A stretch of 64,000 nt of DNA, from assembly GCF_001514495.1 (NCBI RefSeq), contig NZ_BCNM01000004.1, positions 62,001 through 126,000 of the forward strand, written 5' to 3'. The stretch is from Paenibacillus pabuli NBRC 13638. GTDB lineage: Bacteria > Bacillota > Bacilli > Paenibacillales > Paenibacillaceae. Shown one piece after another: positions 34,010 through 42,550 of the stretch; position 1 is the stretch's first letter, and every line of letters starts with the position of its first letter. Both the position numbers and the translations under genes were made by a program. The notes beneath the pieces are model-generated. The model had not been told where the DNA came from. It saw only the letters and a program-made list of their open reading frames with translations, and did not search any database.

Positions 34010-35284
34010 GTGACCGAGCAGAAAAAGGATTCGCTGAAAAAGCCGTTGTCACGTCGTGAAATGCTGAAGCTGACCGGCGTGGCCGGACTGGGTCTGCTCT
34101 TGGGCGGAGGCGGTGCCAGTGGTCTGATGGCACTGGGCCGTAAAAGCAGTCCGGCGGCGATGGCCGAGAGCACGCCGGACAAAGCACTGCCTTTCTATGG
34201 CAAGCACCAGGCGGGCATTATTACTCCTTCTCAGGATTTCATCTGCTTTGCCGCCTTTGATGTGACGGCGGGGAGTGCGGATGAGCTCCGCCGTCTGTTC
34301 CAAAACTGGACGGCGGCATCCGCTGCCATGGCCGCCGGAGAGATGATCGGCGAACATAATACAACGCTGAATACGCCTCCTACCGATACGGGCGAAGCGG
34401 CAGGCCTGACACCGTCACGAACCACGTTGACGTTTGGTGTGGGGCCCTCTTTGTTTGACGGGCGCTTCGGGCTGCAGAGCCGGAAGCCCAAGGGCCTGCG
34501 CGATCTGCCGGCCTTCGCCGGAGATGCGCTGGACCCGCAGTGGTGTGGCGGCGACCTGTGCGTGCAAGTCTGCGCAGACGATATGCAGGTCGCCTTCCAT
34601 GCCATCCGCAATCTCGCGCGCATCGCACGCGGGCATGCGGTATTGCGCTGGACGCAGGAAGGTTTCCAGCGCACGGGCCGAGCTGACCCTGCGGGTGGGA
34701 CACCGCGCAACTTGCTCGGCTTCAAGGATGGCACCGGCAATCCGGATACAACGGATGCGGTGCTGATGGACCAGACCGTCTGGGCGCAGCCAGCGGACGG
34801 TCCGGGGTGGATGGCCGGCGGAAGCTATATGGCCGTCCGCCGGGTTCGCATGCGAGTGGAGGTGTGGGATCGCTCCACACTGAAAGACCAGGAGGCGACA
34901 TTTGGCCGCCACCGGGACAGCGGAGCGCCGCTTGGCAGCCGCGGCGAGTTCGATCCGGTCGATCTGAAGGCCAAGTCGTCCGATGGACAGCCTGTCATCC
35001 CGGCAACGTCTCATCTGCGTCTCGCCAAGGGGGACGGCAGTCAGCAGATTTTACGCCGCTCCTACTCGTATTCGAGTGGGCTCGACGCCAAGACCGGACA
35101 GCTGGATGCAGGCTTACTGTTCATTAGCTATCAGCGGGATCTGGAGAAGCAATTTATTCCGATCCAGGAACGACTGGCAAAGAATGATAAGTTGAACGAA
35201 TATACCGTGCATACAGGCAGTGCTGTATTTGCCTGTTTCCCCGGGATTACGAATGGCGGATATATTGGGGACACCTTGATCTAA
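34010..35284 (+). CDS. efeB: Dyp-type heme peroxidase/deferrochelatase EfeB
   Basis: 424 residues. GTG at 34010 follows GGGGG by nine bases; it starts only 5 bp after the efeO stop. The N-terminus carries a twin-arginine signal (SRREMLKLTG followed by a Gly/Leu-rich core), so it is exported folded. The Dyp-peroxidase GxxDG motif is present in GFKDGTGNP and the proximal heme histidine is expected in GRHRDSG. It oxidises ferrous iron or removes iron from heme for delivery to EfeU. The central part of the gene is markedly more GC-rich than its neighbours. Confidence 0.92.
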   Translation: MTEQKKDSLKKPLSRREMLKLTGVAGLGLLLGGGGASGLMALGRKSSPAAMAESTPDKALPFYGKHQAGIITPSQDFICFAAFDVTAGSADELRRLFQNWTAASAAMAAGEMIGEHNTTLNTPPTDTGEAAGLTPSRTTLTFGVGPSLFDGRFGLQSRKPKGLRDLPAFAGDALDPQWCGGDLCVQVCADDMQVAFHAIRNLARIARGHAVLRWTQEGFQRTGRADPAGGTPRNLLGFKDGTGNPDTTDAVLMDQTVWAQPADGPGWMAGGSYMAVRRVRMRVEVWDRSTLKDQEATFGRHRDSGAPLGSRGEFDPVDLKAKSSDGQPVIPATSHLRLAKGDGSQQILRRSYSYSSGLDAKTGQLDAGLLFISYQRDLEKQFIPIQERLAKNDKLNEYTVHTGSAVFACFPGITNGGYIGDTLI

Positions 35285-35337
35285 TAGCAAGTTAGATGGC
35301 ACTAAATGGTTTCAGAGGAATGAGGAGGATGACAGAG

Positions 35338-37230
35338 ATGGGCAGGATCGCAGAACAGAGAGCGCAGAAGTCGCGGTATATTGGAAGGTTGATGCGGTCC
35401 GTGCTGATGCTGCTGGTGTTCCTGATGGCGGGGCCCGGGGTAATTGGTTTACCGGGTATGCCACACGCTTCTGCTGAGGGGCTCCAAAACAATAATCAGT
35501 CTGTGCAAAAACAACTGGACGGTCTATTGCCGCCTGTGGGCAGCGCTCTGGTTGAAGCGGGACAGGGCAAGCTGACAGAAGCCACGGAGGACGTCGCCGA
35601 ATTCCGGCAACTGTGGGATGATGCCAGTAAGCTGGTGCCGGAGCAGAACGCAGATCAGGTTGCGACGACTGCCAGCGTTGTAGCTGATGCCTTGTCCAAA
35701 GCGGAACAGGCCCTAACTGGCCATGATGCTGATGCAGCCAAGGCAGCACTGGCTGATCTGGCCCGTGCGACCAATCAGTATATTGAGGCGTATCAGGGGG
35801 CGGAAGAGAGCAGCGATGCAGGCCATAAAGCGGCCGAAAGGTTATTGCCCGATGCACGTAAAAGTTTGAATGCAATGGAACAGGGCAATTGGACCGAGGC
35901 AGAGCTTGCTTATAAACGGATCGTTACGGCCTGGAAAGGCACCGAAGCTCCCATCCGTCAGGATCATTTTGGCGTATACAGCCAGTTGGAGAAAGACATC
36001 AGCCTGGTTCGCATTTCAATGCAGGCTGAGCCCCGCAAGGAAGAACAGGCAGCAGAGCGCATGCAGGAGCTGGTCACGCTGCTCACAGACTATAGTGCAG
36101 GGACGCTCAAGGAAGGGGGAATCGAGGATGCGGCAGCATCCTCTGGGGAATCTTCATTGTCCGACCTGCTGAAATTACTGGAGCAGATAGAGCAGCAGAT
36201 TCAGGCGGGGGATACCACTTCTGCCGCAACGGGATTGGAACAATTTATCGTGGCCTGGCCTTTGGTCGAAGGACAGGTACAGATATCCTCTCCGGCTTCG
36301 TATACGGCCATTGAGAACGAAATGGCGGAAGCATCCGGATATGTCGTCTCCAATCCGCCAAATACGGCGAAGGCTGCCGAGGTTGTATCCCGAATGATCG
36401 ACCGGCTGGAGCCATTAACAGCTACCACCTCGTATACTGCATGGGATGCGGCATTGATTCTGCTCCGCGAAGGACTGGAGGCCATTCTCGTTCTGGCTGC
36501 GTTGCTGGCGTACGCCAAAAAGAGTGGAGAGACTGCGGCCCGGCGCTGGATCTGGGCTGGAGCCGGCAGTGGTCTGCTGCTCAGTGGGGTTCTGGCAGTC
36601 GTGCTGACGCTGACTCTTGCTGTGGCGTCTTCGGGCAGCACAAGGGAGATGATTGAGGGGTATACGGGGCTTGCCGCGGTTGTACTGATGTTGACGGTTG
36701 GGCAATGGATGCATAGCAAATCGAATACCCGCTCCTGGAATAGCTATGTACAGCGACAGGTAGGCGGTGCACTGGCCCGGGGAAGTCTGTGGTCACTCTT
36801 CGCTGTGGCAGGTCTCGCCATATTGCGGGAAGGTGCGGAGACTGCGATCTTTTATATCGGCATGGCGCCTGCGATTGAGACATCGCAACTGTTGATCGGG
36901 ATGGGTGCGGCGCTGCTTATTCTGGTGGTTTTGGCTGTGGCGATTATTCAGTTCAGTGTACGATTGCCTGTACGATGGTTTTTCCTGACAGCTACGCTGC
37001 TGATTTATTATCTGGTATTTCGTTTCCTTGGCGAGAGCATTCACTCCCTTCAAGTCTCAGCGACGCTTGGGGCTCATGTCGCACCGAATCTGCCGACGAT
37101 TGGCTGGCTTGGCATGTATCCGACATGGGAGACCTTTATTCCACAACTTGTTGTGCTGGTCTTTATGATCTTCAATCTGATTCGTACAGAGGTACGTTCG
37201 GCCAAAGGAGCATCCAAAGCATCCGTGTAG
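35338..37230 (+). CDS. efeU: FTR1-family iron permease EfeU with long N-terminal domain
   Basis: About 630 residues. ATG at 35338 has GGAGG nine bases upstream. A signal peptide (about 15-45) is followed by an extracytoplasmic helical domain (to about 365), then a seven-segment FTR1 permease. The two iron-binding REXXE motifs are LREGLEAI and LREGAETAI. It imports ferric iron produced by EfeB. The N-terminal domain of about 320 residues is absent from the short E. coli EfeU and may hold iron or dock EfeO. Ends at a bidirectional terminator. Confidence 0.92.
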   Translation: MGRIAEQRAQKSRYIGRLMRSVLMLLVFLMAGPGVIGLPGMPHASAEGLQNNNQSVQKQLDGLLPPVGSALVEAGQGKLTEATEDVAEFRQLWDDASKLVPEQNADQVATTASVVADALSKAEQALTGHDADAAKAALADLARATNQYIEAYQGAEESSDAGHKAAERLLPDARKSLNAMEQGNWTEAELAYKRIVTAWKGTEAPIRQDHFGVYSQLEKDISLVRISMQAEPRKEEQAAERMQELVTLLTDYSAGTLKEGGIEDAAASSGESSLSDLLKLLEQIEQQIQAGDTTSAATGLEQFIVAWPLVEGQVQISSPASYTAIENEMAEASGYVVSNPPNTAKAAEVVSRMIDRLEPLTATTSYTAWDAALILLREGLEAILVLAALLAYAKKSGETAARRWIWAGAGSGLLLSGVLAVVLTLTLAVASSGSTREMIEGYTGLAAVVLMLTVGQWMHSKSNTRSWNSYVQRQVGGALARGSLWSLFAVAGLAILREGAETAIFYIGMAPAIETSQLLIGMGAALLILVVLAVAIIQFSVRLPVRWFFLTATLLIYYLVFRFLGESIHSLQVSATLGAHVAPNLPTIGWLGMYPTWETFIPQLVVLVFMIFNLIRTEVRSAKGASKASV

Positions 37231-37322
37231 CGCGTGGGTTGCAGTCCCCATTAGAGGATGCCCCCTGTTCACATCTTATTATCACCATATCAATAAAGGG
37301 CATCTGTAAGTCCCTATAAAAA

Positions 37323-37378
37323 AAGCCGTATCCTTCACGATTCATTCGACGTGGAAGATACGGCTATTTACTTTTTTT
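37323..37378. terminator. Terminator shared by efeU and the lacI gene
   Basis: AGCCGTATC-TTC and GAA-GATACGGCT form a strong stem with A-tract before and TTTACTTTTTTT after, serving both convergent genes. Confidence 0.8.
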
Positions 37379-37401
37379 GGAGATCCATGAATTGAGATAG
37401 G

Positions 37402-38463
37402 TTAAACGGTCTGTGGATTGGCCTTCATAAGCGTGGGCGTGGACTCCCGTATAATCGGTTTGGTCACGATATGCGAGATCTGATAAGGCTGTGACGGATG
37501 ATCAATCCGGGATAACAGCATTTCCGCAGCCCTGATGCCCATTTCATTGCTATAGATATGAACAGTTGTTAATGGTGGCTCAATAATCCGGGATTCAGGC
37601 GCGTTATCGAATCCGCACACGACAATATCCTGAGGTACCGTAACATTCCTCGCTTTCAACGCCCGGATCAGCTCAACAGCGATAAAGTCGTTGGCACATA
37701 CATACGCATCAGGCAAAGATTCCAACTCGGCCACGCGTTCCTTTAACCAGCCGGGCTTCGAGAAGAAGAGGCGGTCATCATCCACAATGCACTGGGATAG
37801 ATCGACCTGCAACCCCGATTCCAGCATGGCCCGGTGATATCCTACCCAACGTTCATTGAAGCTTTTGCAATGATTGTAATCCCCGGCAAATCCAATATGG
37901 TTGTAGCCGCTCTCAATCAATTTTTTGGTTAACTGGTATGTGCTGTGCTCATTCTCCATCAGCAGCAAGTCTGCATGAAAGTCCGGGTAACATACGTTGG
38001 AAGCGCAATCGATAAAGATCGTGGGAATGCCCAGATCCGTAATGAGCTGAGTGTAGTTCAGATCGAATAATTCAATGCAAATGATACCGTCCACATTGGA
38101 AATATCAAAATTGTTAGGAAGTGTAAGTGAATCCTGATCAATCTCACGCACGATATGGATGGAGAGATTGTACCCCTCTGCACTGATTCGTTTCTCCAGG
38201 CCACTAATCAACAACGAACCAAAATGGGACGTATTAGGCAGGTTTTCCGTTAACAGAGCGATATTGCGTGAGGTCTTGGTTAGAACATGTTCACTTTCCA
38301 TAAAGGCGAACTGTTTATATTTAAGTTCAATTGCTTTCTTAATAACACGATTACGTGTTTCCTCTGGAATATTTCCACTGTCATTCAGTGCTTTGGAAGC
38401 CGTATTCCGGGAGATGCCGAGAGCGTCCGCGATGTCCTGGATCGTGACTTTTTCTTTTGCCAT
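37402..38463 (-). CDS. LacI-family regulator of the fructan locus
   Basis: 353 residues. The N-terminal HTH reads VTIQDIADALGISRNTASKALN, followed by a periplasmic-binding-protein-like effector domain (about 65-345) ending PPLTTVHIYSNEMG. It is divergent from the fructan/sucrose transport operon and separated from it by 431 bp, so it is the natural candidate regulator. Its inducer may be sucrose, fructose or a phosphorylated derivative. Confidence 0.88.
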   Translation of the reverse strand: MAKEKVTIQDIADALGISRNTASKALNDSGNIPEETRNRVIKKAIELKYKQFAFMESEHVLTKTSRNIALLTENLPNTSHFGSLLISGLEKRISAEGYNLSIHIVREIDQDSLTLPNNFDISNVDGIICIELFDLNYTQLITDLGIPTIFIDCASNVCYPDFHADLLLMENEHSTYQLTKKLIESGYNHIGFAGDYNHCKSFNERWVGYHRAMLESGLQVDLSQCIVDDDRLFFSKPGWLKERVAELESLPDAYVCANDFIAVELIRALKARNVTVPQDIVVCGFDNAPESRIIEPPLTTVHIYSNEMGIRAAEMLLSRIDHPSQPYQISHIVTKPIIRESTPTLMKANPQTV

Positions 38464-38894
38464 CTAGTGATTCACCTCTAATGATCATATGGTCGTCCAT
38501 AGTATTATCTTAGTCAAATGTATAATAGATCGGAGCAAATAGCAATCTCGATTTTACATATGCACAAATTTGTTTACATTTCAATTCGTAATGCGTGCTT
38601 ATATGTTTTCAGATGTTTCGTTACAAATGATAATTAGTCGAAATATCCCACTGATGATAAAGGGGATGACAGACTGAGGGGAAGTAAATAAACGTTATAT
38701 ATACATTTGAACTGCACATGTAGAACTCGGAGAATACAATAAATATTATCAAATGCACAATTATTTTTGACAAAATGTATTGACGAACGCCTACATAACC
38801 TGCTAAATTGTAAATTATCAAATGAGCAATTGTAAACATTGAAAGCCCTTACTACAAACAATTGTCAACTTCAGGAATGAACGGAGGTCATGTG
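38464..38894. other. Long divergent regulatory region of the fructan locus
   Basis: 431 bp, AT-rich, no supported gene. It holds an 18-bp direct repeat (ATTATCAAATG followed by CACAATT or AGCAATT at 38745-38762 and 38814-38831, 69 bp apart) and an inverted pair of TGTAAACA motifs (reverse at 38571-38578, forward at 38831-38838). TTGACG (38780-38785) with an 18-bp spacer and TAAATT is a possible promoter. These are candidate LacI binding sites. Confidence 0.55.
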
Positions 38895-39860
38895 TTGGAT
38901 AACACGATGGATACCAAAAAGGGTACAGGAAGGGCATTGAAAGAGAGGACATCAACCGGTTACAAGATGCAGCAGCTCAAAAAGAATTATTTTTTGTATT
39001 TGTTACTCGCACCAGCTCTGATCCTGACCCTTGTCTTCAAATACATCCCGATGTACGGGGCCATTATCGCATTTAAGGATTTTAGTCCAATCAAAGGCAT
39101 TATGGGCAGTGAGTGGGTCGGCTTGAAGCATTTTGAGAAGTTTTTGGCTTCGCCCAATTTTGACGTCATTTTTATGAATACGCTTAAACTCAGTTTTTTT
39201 GGATTGATATTCAGCTTTCCGGTACCGATTTTGCTTGCTCTCATGCTCAATCAGGTACGTAAAGCCGGAGTGAAGAAAAACATCCAATTGTTTCTGTATG
39301 CACCCAACTTTATCTCGGTGGTTGTCGTTGTGGGTATGCTGTTTATCTTTCTATCCCCAACAGGGCCGATCAATCAGATAGCCACAGCAATTACTGGGCA
39401 TCCCATTATGTTCATGTCCGAACCGGAATATTTCCGCTGGATCTACATTTTGTCGGATATCTGGACCGGAGCGGGTTGGGCCTCCATTATCTATGTGGCT
39501 GCTTTGGCCAATGTTGATCCGGAACTGCACAATGCAGCCAATCTGGATGGAGCGAATCTAATTCAACGTATTCGCCACATCGACCTTCCGACGATTCGTC
39601 CGATTATGGCTATCGTATTTATTCTTGCCGCGGGCGGGATCATGTCCATTGGATTTGAGAAGGCTTATCTGATGCAGACGTCCATGAACCTGCCTTCGTC
39701 CGAGATTATCGCCACGTATGTCTATAAGGTAGGCTTGCAGTCCGGGGATTACGCTTATTCTGCGGCAGTGGGATTGTTCAACTCAGTCATCAATGTCATT
39801 TTGCTGGTTACTGTGAATCTGATTGTGAAGAAATTGAATGAAGGCGAAGGCCTCTATTAG
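38895..39860 (+). CDS. LplB-family sugar ABC permease
   Basis: 321 residues if it starts at TTG 38895, seven bases after GGAGGT; the longer frame contains that ribosome site. Six membrane segments and the LplB-type ending SAAVGLFNSVINVILLVTVN. The loop ANLDGANLIQRIRHIDLPTIRPIM carries the EAA-like motif that contacts the ATPase. It forms one half of the channel for the sugar taken up by the locus. Confidence 0.92.
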   Translation: MDNTMDTKKGTGRALKERTSTGYKMQQLKKNYFLYLLLAPALILTLVFKYIPMYGAIIAFKDFSPIKGIMGSEWVGLKHFEKFLASPNFDVIFMNTLKLSFFGLIFSFPVPILLALMLNQVRKAGVKKNIQLFLYAPNFISVVVVVGMLFIFLSPTGPINQIATAITGHPIMFMSEPEYFRWIYILSDIWTGAGWASIIYVAALANVDPELHNAANLDGANLIQRIRHIDLPTIRPIMAIVFILAAGGIMSIGFEKAYLMQTSMNLPSSEIIATYVYKVGLQSGDYAYSAAVGLFNSVINVILLVTVNLIVKKLNEGEGLY

Positions 39861-39876
39861 GAAAGGAGTGTCATCC

Positions 39877-40758
39877 ATGGTAGTCAAACATACGGGGCTG
39901 GATCGTCTGATCCTCACACTGAATGCGATCTTCCTCACCTGTGCTGTATTGGTGGTAGTCGTCCCCTTGATTTACATCGTTGTAGCCTCATTCATGGATC
40001 CGACGGTGCTGCTGAACCGCGGACTGTCTTTCAATGTATCCGACTGGAGTCTGGATGGATATCAGATGATTTTATCCAATCCGGCCATGATTCGAGGGTT
40101 TGCGAATGCGGTGCTGTACTCGGTTTCTTTTGCACTTGTGACGGTGACCGTCTCGATATTTGCAGGTTATGCCTTGTCTGATGAAAGGCTGGCAGGGCGA
40201 GGATTCTTTATGATTATATTTATCATTACGATGTTCTTCGGTGGCGGATTGATCCCCACGTATCTGCTTGTCCGCAATCTCGGCATGCTGGACACCGTGT
40301 GGGCTATTATCATCCCTGGCGCAGTCAACGTCTGGAACATCATTCTCTCCAGAACCTTTTTCAAAGGGGTACCGCGAGAATTGAAAGAAGCCGCCAATGT
40401 GGATGGCGCCTCCGAGATGAAGATTTTCTTCCAGATCGTCATTCCGCTATCGAAACCCATCATTTTTGTACTTGCGTTGTACGCGTTTGTAGGGCAGTGG
40501 AATTCCTATTTTGACGCCATGATCTATCTGGATAATCCTAACTTGCATCCGCTTCAGCTTGTACTGCGTTCCATTCTGATTCAGAATCAGGCTGCTCCGG
40601 GGATGATCAGTGATCAACTTGCCATGGCGGAACTGAAGCGGCTCTCGGAAATGATCAAATATTCAGCCATTGTCATTTCGAGTCTGCCACTCATCATCAT
40701 GTATCCATTCTTTCAGAAATATTTCGAAAAAGGTGTCATGGTAGGTTCACTCAAATAG
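39877..40758 (+). CDS. LplC-family sugar ABC permease
   Basis: 293 residues. ATG at 39877 is preceded by AAAGGAG eight bases upstream. It starts 16 bp after the LplB-type gene. Six membrane segments; the EAA loop reads ELKEAANVDGASEMKIFFQIVIPLSKP; the C-terminus YFEKGVMVGSLK is typical of LplC/YtcP proteins. Forms the channel with the preceding permease. No ATPase gene is found in the locus, so a shared MsmK/MsmX-type ATPase is needed. Confidence 0.93.
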   Translation: MVVKHTGLDRLILTLNAIFLTCAVLVVVVPLIYIVVASFMDPTVLLNRGLSFNVSDWSLDGYQMILSNPAMIRGFANAVLYSVSFALVTVTVSIFAGYALSDERLAGRGFFMIIFIITMFFGGGLIPTYLLVRNLGMLDTVWAIIIPGAVNVWNIILSRTFFKGVPRELKEAANVDGASEMKIFFQIVIPLSKPIIFVLALYAFVGQWNSYFDAMIYLDNPNLHPLQLVLRSILIQNQAAPGMISDQLAMAELKRLSEMIKYSAIVISSLPLIIMYPFFQKYFEKGVMVGSLK

Positions 40759-40838
40759 TGAGCAGCCTGAGATACAGCACGTTTGACCCACTATAAATGG
40801 AAAAGTTTGACCCAATACAATCCACGGAGGTCATGATC

Positions 40839-42452
40839 ATGAAAAAAGTGAAAAAGTCCAGAAAATCCGTTACAACGGCATCCATCTCCATGCTGTCTGC
40901 CATGCTGCTGCTCTCGGCCTGTGGAGGGGGTGGAGGCGGAGGCGGTGCAGCGAGCGAAGCCCAGTCGCCAGATGGCAAAGTGACATTGAATTTTATAACA
41001 CAGAGCTCTCCGCTGGCCCCCGCTGATCCGAACGAAAAACTGATTAACAAGCGACTCGAAGAGAAAACCAACGTGCATATCAACTGGAAGAACTACACGA
41101 GTGATGTGTTTGCGGAAAAAAGAAACCTGGCGGTAGCCAGCGGTGATTTGCCGGATGCCATTTTTGACGCAGGTTATGGGGATTATGATCTCCTGAAACT
41201 GGCGAAGGACGGGGCCATCATTCCATTGGAGGACCTGATTGAGCAACATATGCCCAATCTGAAAAAGGTACTGGAGGAAGCTCCCGAATACAAGAGCATG
41301 ATTACAGCTCCAGACGGACATATTTATTCCTTTCCCTGGATTGAGGAGCTCGGCAGTGGCAAGCAGCGCATTCAGGCGGTGGACGACTTGCCCTGGATCA
41401 ACGTGGAGTGGCTGAACAAGCTTGGACTGAAGATGCCAACGACTACCGAAGAACTGAAAAAAGTGCTGATTGCGTTCAAAACCCAGGACCCGAATGGCAA
41501 TGGCAAGGCTGACGAAATTCCGTTGTCCTTCATTAACAAGCCGGGTGGAGAAGATCTGGCATTTCTATTTGCGTCATTTGGACTCGGGGAGAACTGGGAC
41601 CACACCGTGGTGACCAACGATGGAAAAGTGGTCTTCACGGCAGCTGATGAAGGCTACAAGGAAGCGATCAAATACGTCCACGAACTGGTTCAGGAAGGTC
41701 TAGTGGATGTGGAAGCATATCAGCAGGATTGGAATACGTATCTGGCCAAAGGCAAGGACAACAAGTACGGGTTGTACTTCACTTGGGATAAGGCCAACAT
41801 TACAGGCTTGAATGATACCTATGATATTATGCCTCCCCTTGCCGGACCCAATGGAGAAATTAATGTCACACGTACAAACGGCATCGGGCTTGACCGTGGA
41901 CGCATGGTGATTACGAGCAGCAACAAAAACCTGGAATCCACAGCGAAGTGGGTGGACCAATTGTACGATCCGCTTCAATCTGTGCAGAACAACTGGGGGA
42001 CTTACGGCGATGAGACACAGCAGAATATTTTTGAATTGGATGAAGCCAAAGGCATGCTGAAGCATCTTCCGTTGGAAGGCGCTGCACCTGTAGAGCTCAG
42101 ACAGAAAACGAGTATTGCAGGACCGCTGGCCATTCTCGACAGTTACTATGACAAATACACAACCAAACCGGAAGATGCTGCATGGCGTATGGAACTGCTC
42201 GATAAATACATGGTTCCACATATGAAAGCAGAAAACGTCTATCCAAGCGTCTTTTTCTCCATTGATGAACTGGACCGACTCTCTACCATTGAAACGGATC
42301 TGTTCGCCTATGTGCTGCGTATGCGCACGGAATGGTATCAGAATGGAAAGATCGATCAGGAATGGGATGCTTATCTGAAAGAGCTGGATCGTCTTGGTCT
42401 GCAAGAATGGCTTCAAATTAAACAAGCGGGATATGACCGCAATAATAAATAA
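40839..42452 (+). CDS. Extracellular sugar-binding lipoprotein
   Basis: 537 residues. ATG at 40839 lies eight bases after GGAGGT. The signal peptide ends in the lipobox LLSAC, followed directly by a run of eight glycines, a likely flexible tether. The mature part is a family-1 solute-binding protein of the large LipO/LplA type; DPNGNGKADEIPLSF resembles the calcium-binding loop of these proteins. It delivers fructo-oligosaccharide or sucrose to the LplB/LplC permease (inferred from the GH32 and fructokinase genes downstream). Confidence 0.9.
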   Translation: MKKVKKSRKSVTTASISMLSAMLLLSACGGGGGGGGAASEAQSPDGKVTLNFITQSSPLAPADPNEKLINKRLEEKTNVHINWKNYTSDVFAEKRNLAVASGDLPDAIFDAGYGDYDLLKLAKDGAIIPLEDLIEQHMPNLKKVLEEAPEYKSMITAPDGHIYSFPWIEELGSGKQRIQAVDDLPWINVEWLNKLGLKMPTTTEELKKVLIAFKTQDPNGNGKADEIPLSFINKPGGEDLAFLFASFGLGENWDHTVVTNDGKVVFTAADEGYKEAIKYVHELVQEGLVDVEAYQQDWNTYLAKGKDNKYGLYFTWDKANITGLNDTYDIMPPLAGPNGEINVTRTNGIGLDRGRMVITSSNKNLESTAKWVDQLYDPLQSVQNNWGTYGDETQQNIFELDEAKGMLKHLPLEGAAPVELRQKTSIAGPLAILDSYYDKYTTKPEDAAWRMELLDKYMVPHMKAENVYPSVFFSIDELDRLSTIETDLFAYVLRMRTEWYQNGKIDQEWDAYLKELDRLGLQEWLQIKQAGYDRNNK

Positions 42453-42465
42453 ACAAACGGGATGA

Positions 42466-42517
42466 GGAGACTCTGGTATAACATAGCAGCAGGTTGCACG
42501 AGTGAAACAGAGTCTCC
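42466..42517 (+). other. Intercistronic hairpin after the binding-protein gene
   Basis: GGAGACTCTG and CAGAGTCTCC are perfect 10-bp arms 32 bp apart, lying between the binding protein and the GH32 gene. There is no T-run. Such structures often protect the 3' end of an abundant upstream transcript segment. Confidence 0.6.
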
Positions 42518-42550
42518 CATCAGCTGTTTGATCCAAAGGAGTACACCATA

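Noticed and set aside
34231..35014. Several long frames antisense or shifted to efeB
   Set aside because: They arise from the high GC content of efeB; they have no ribosome sites and the efeB frame has clear peroxidase motifs.
38621..38861. Short minus-strand frames in the lacI-lplB gap
   Set aside because: They lie in AT-rich regulatory DNA with direct repeats and lack ribosome sites.
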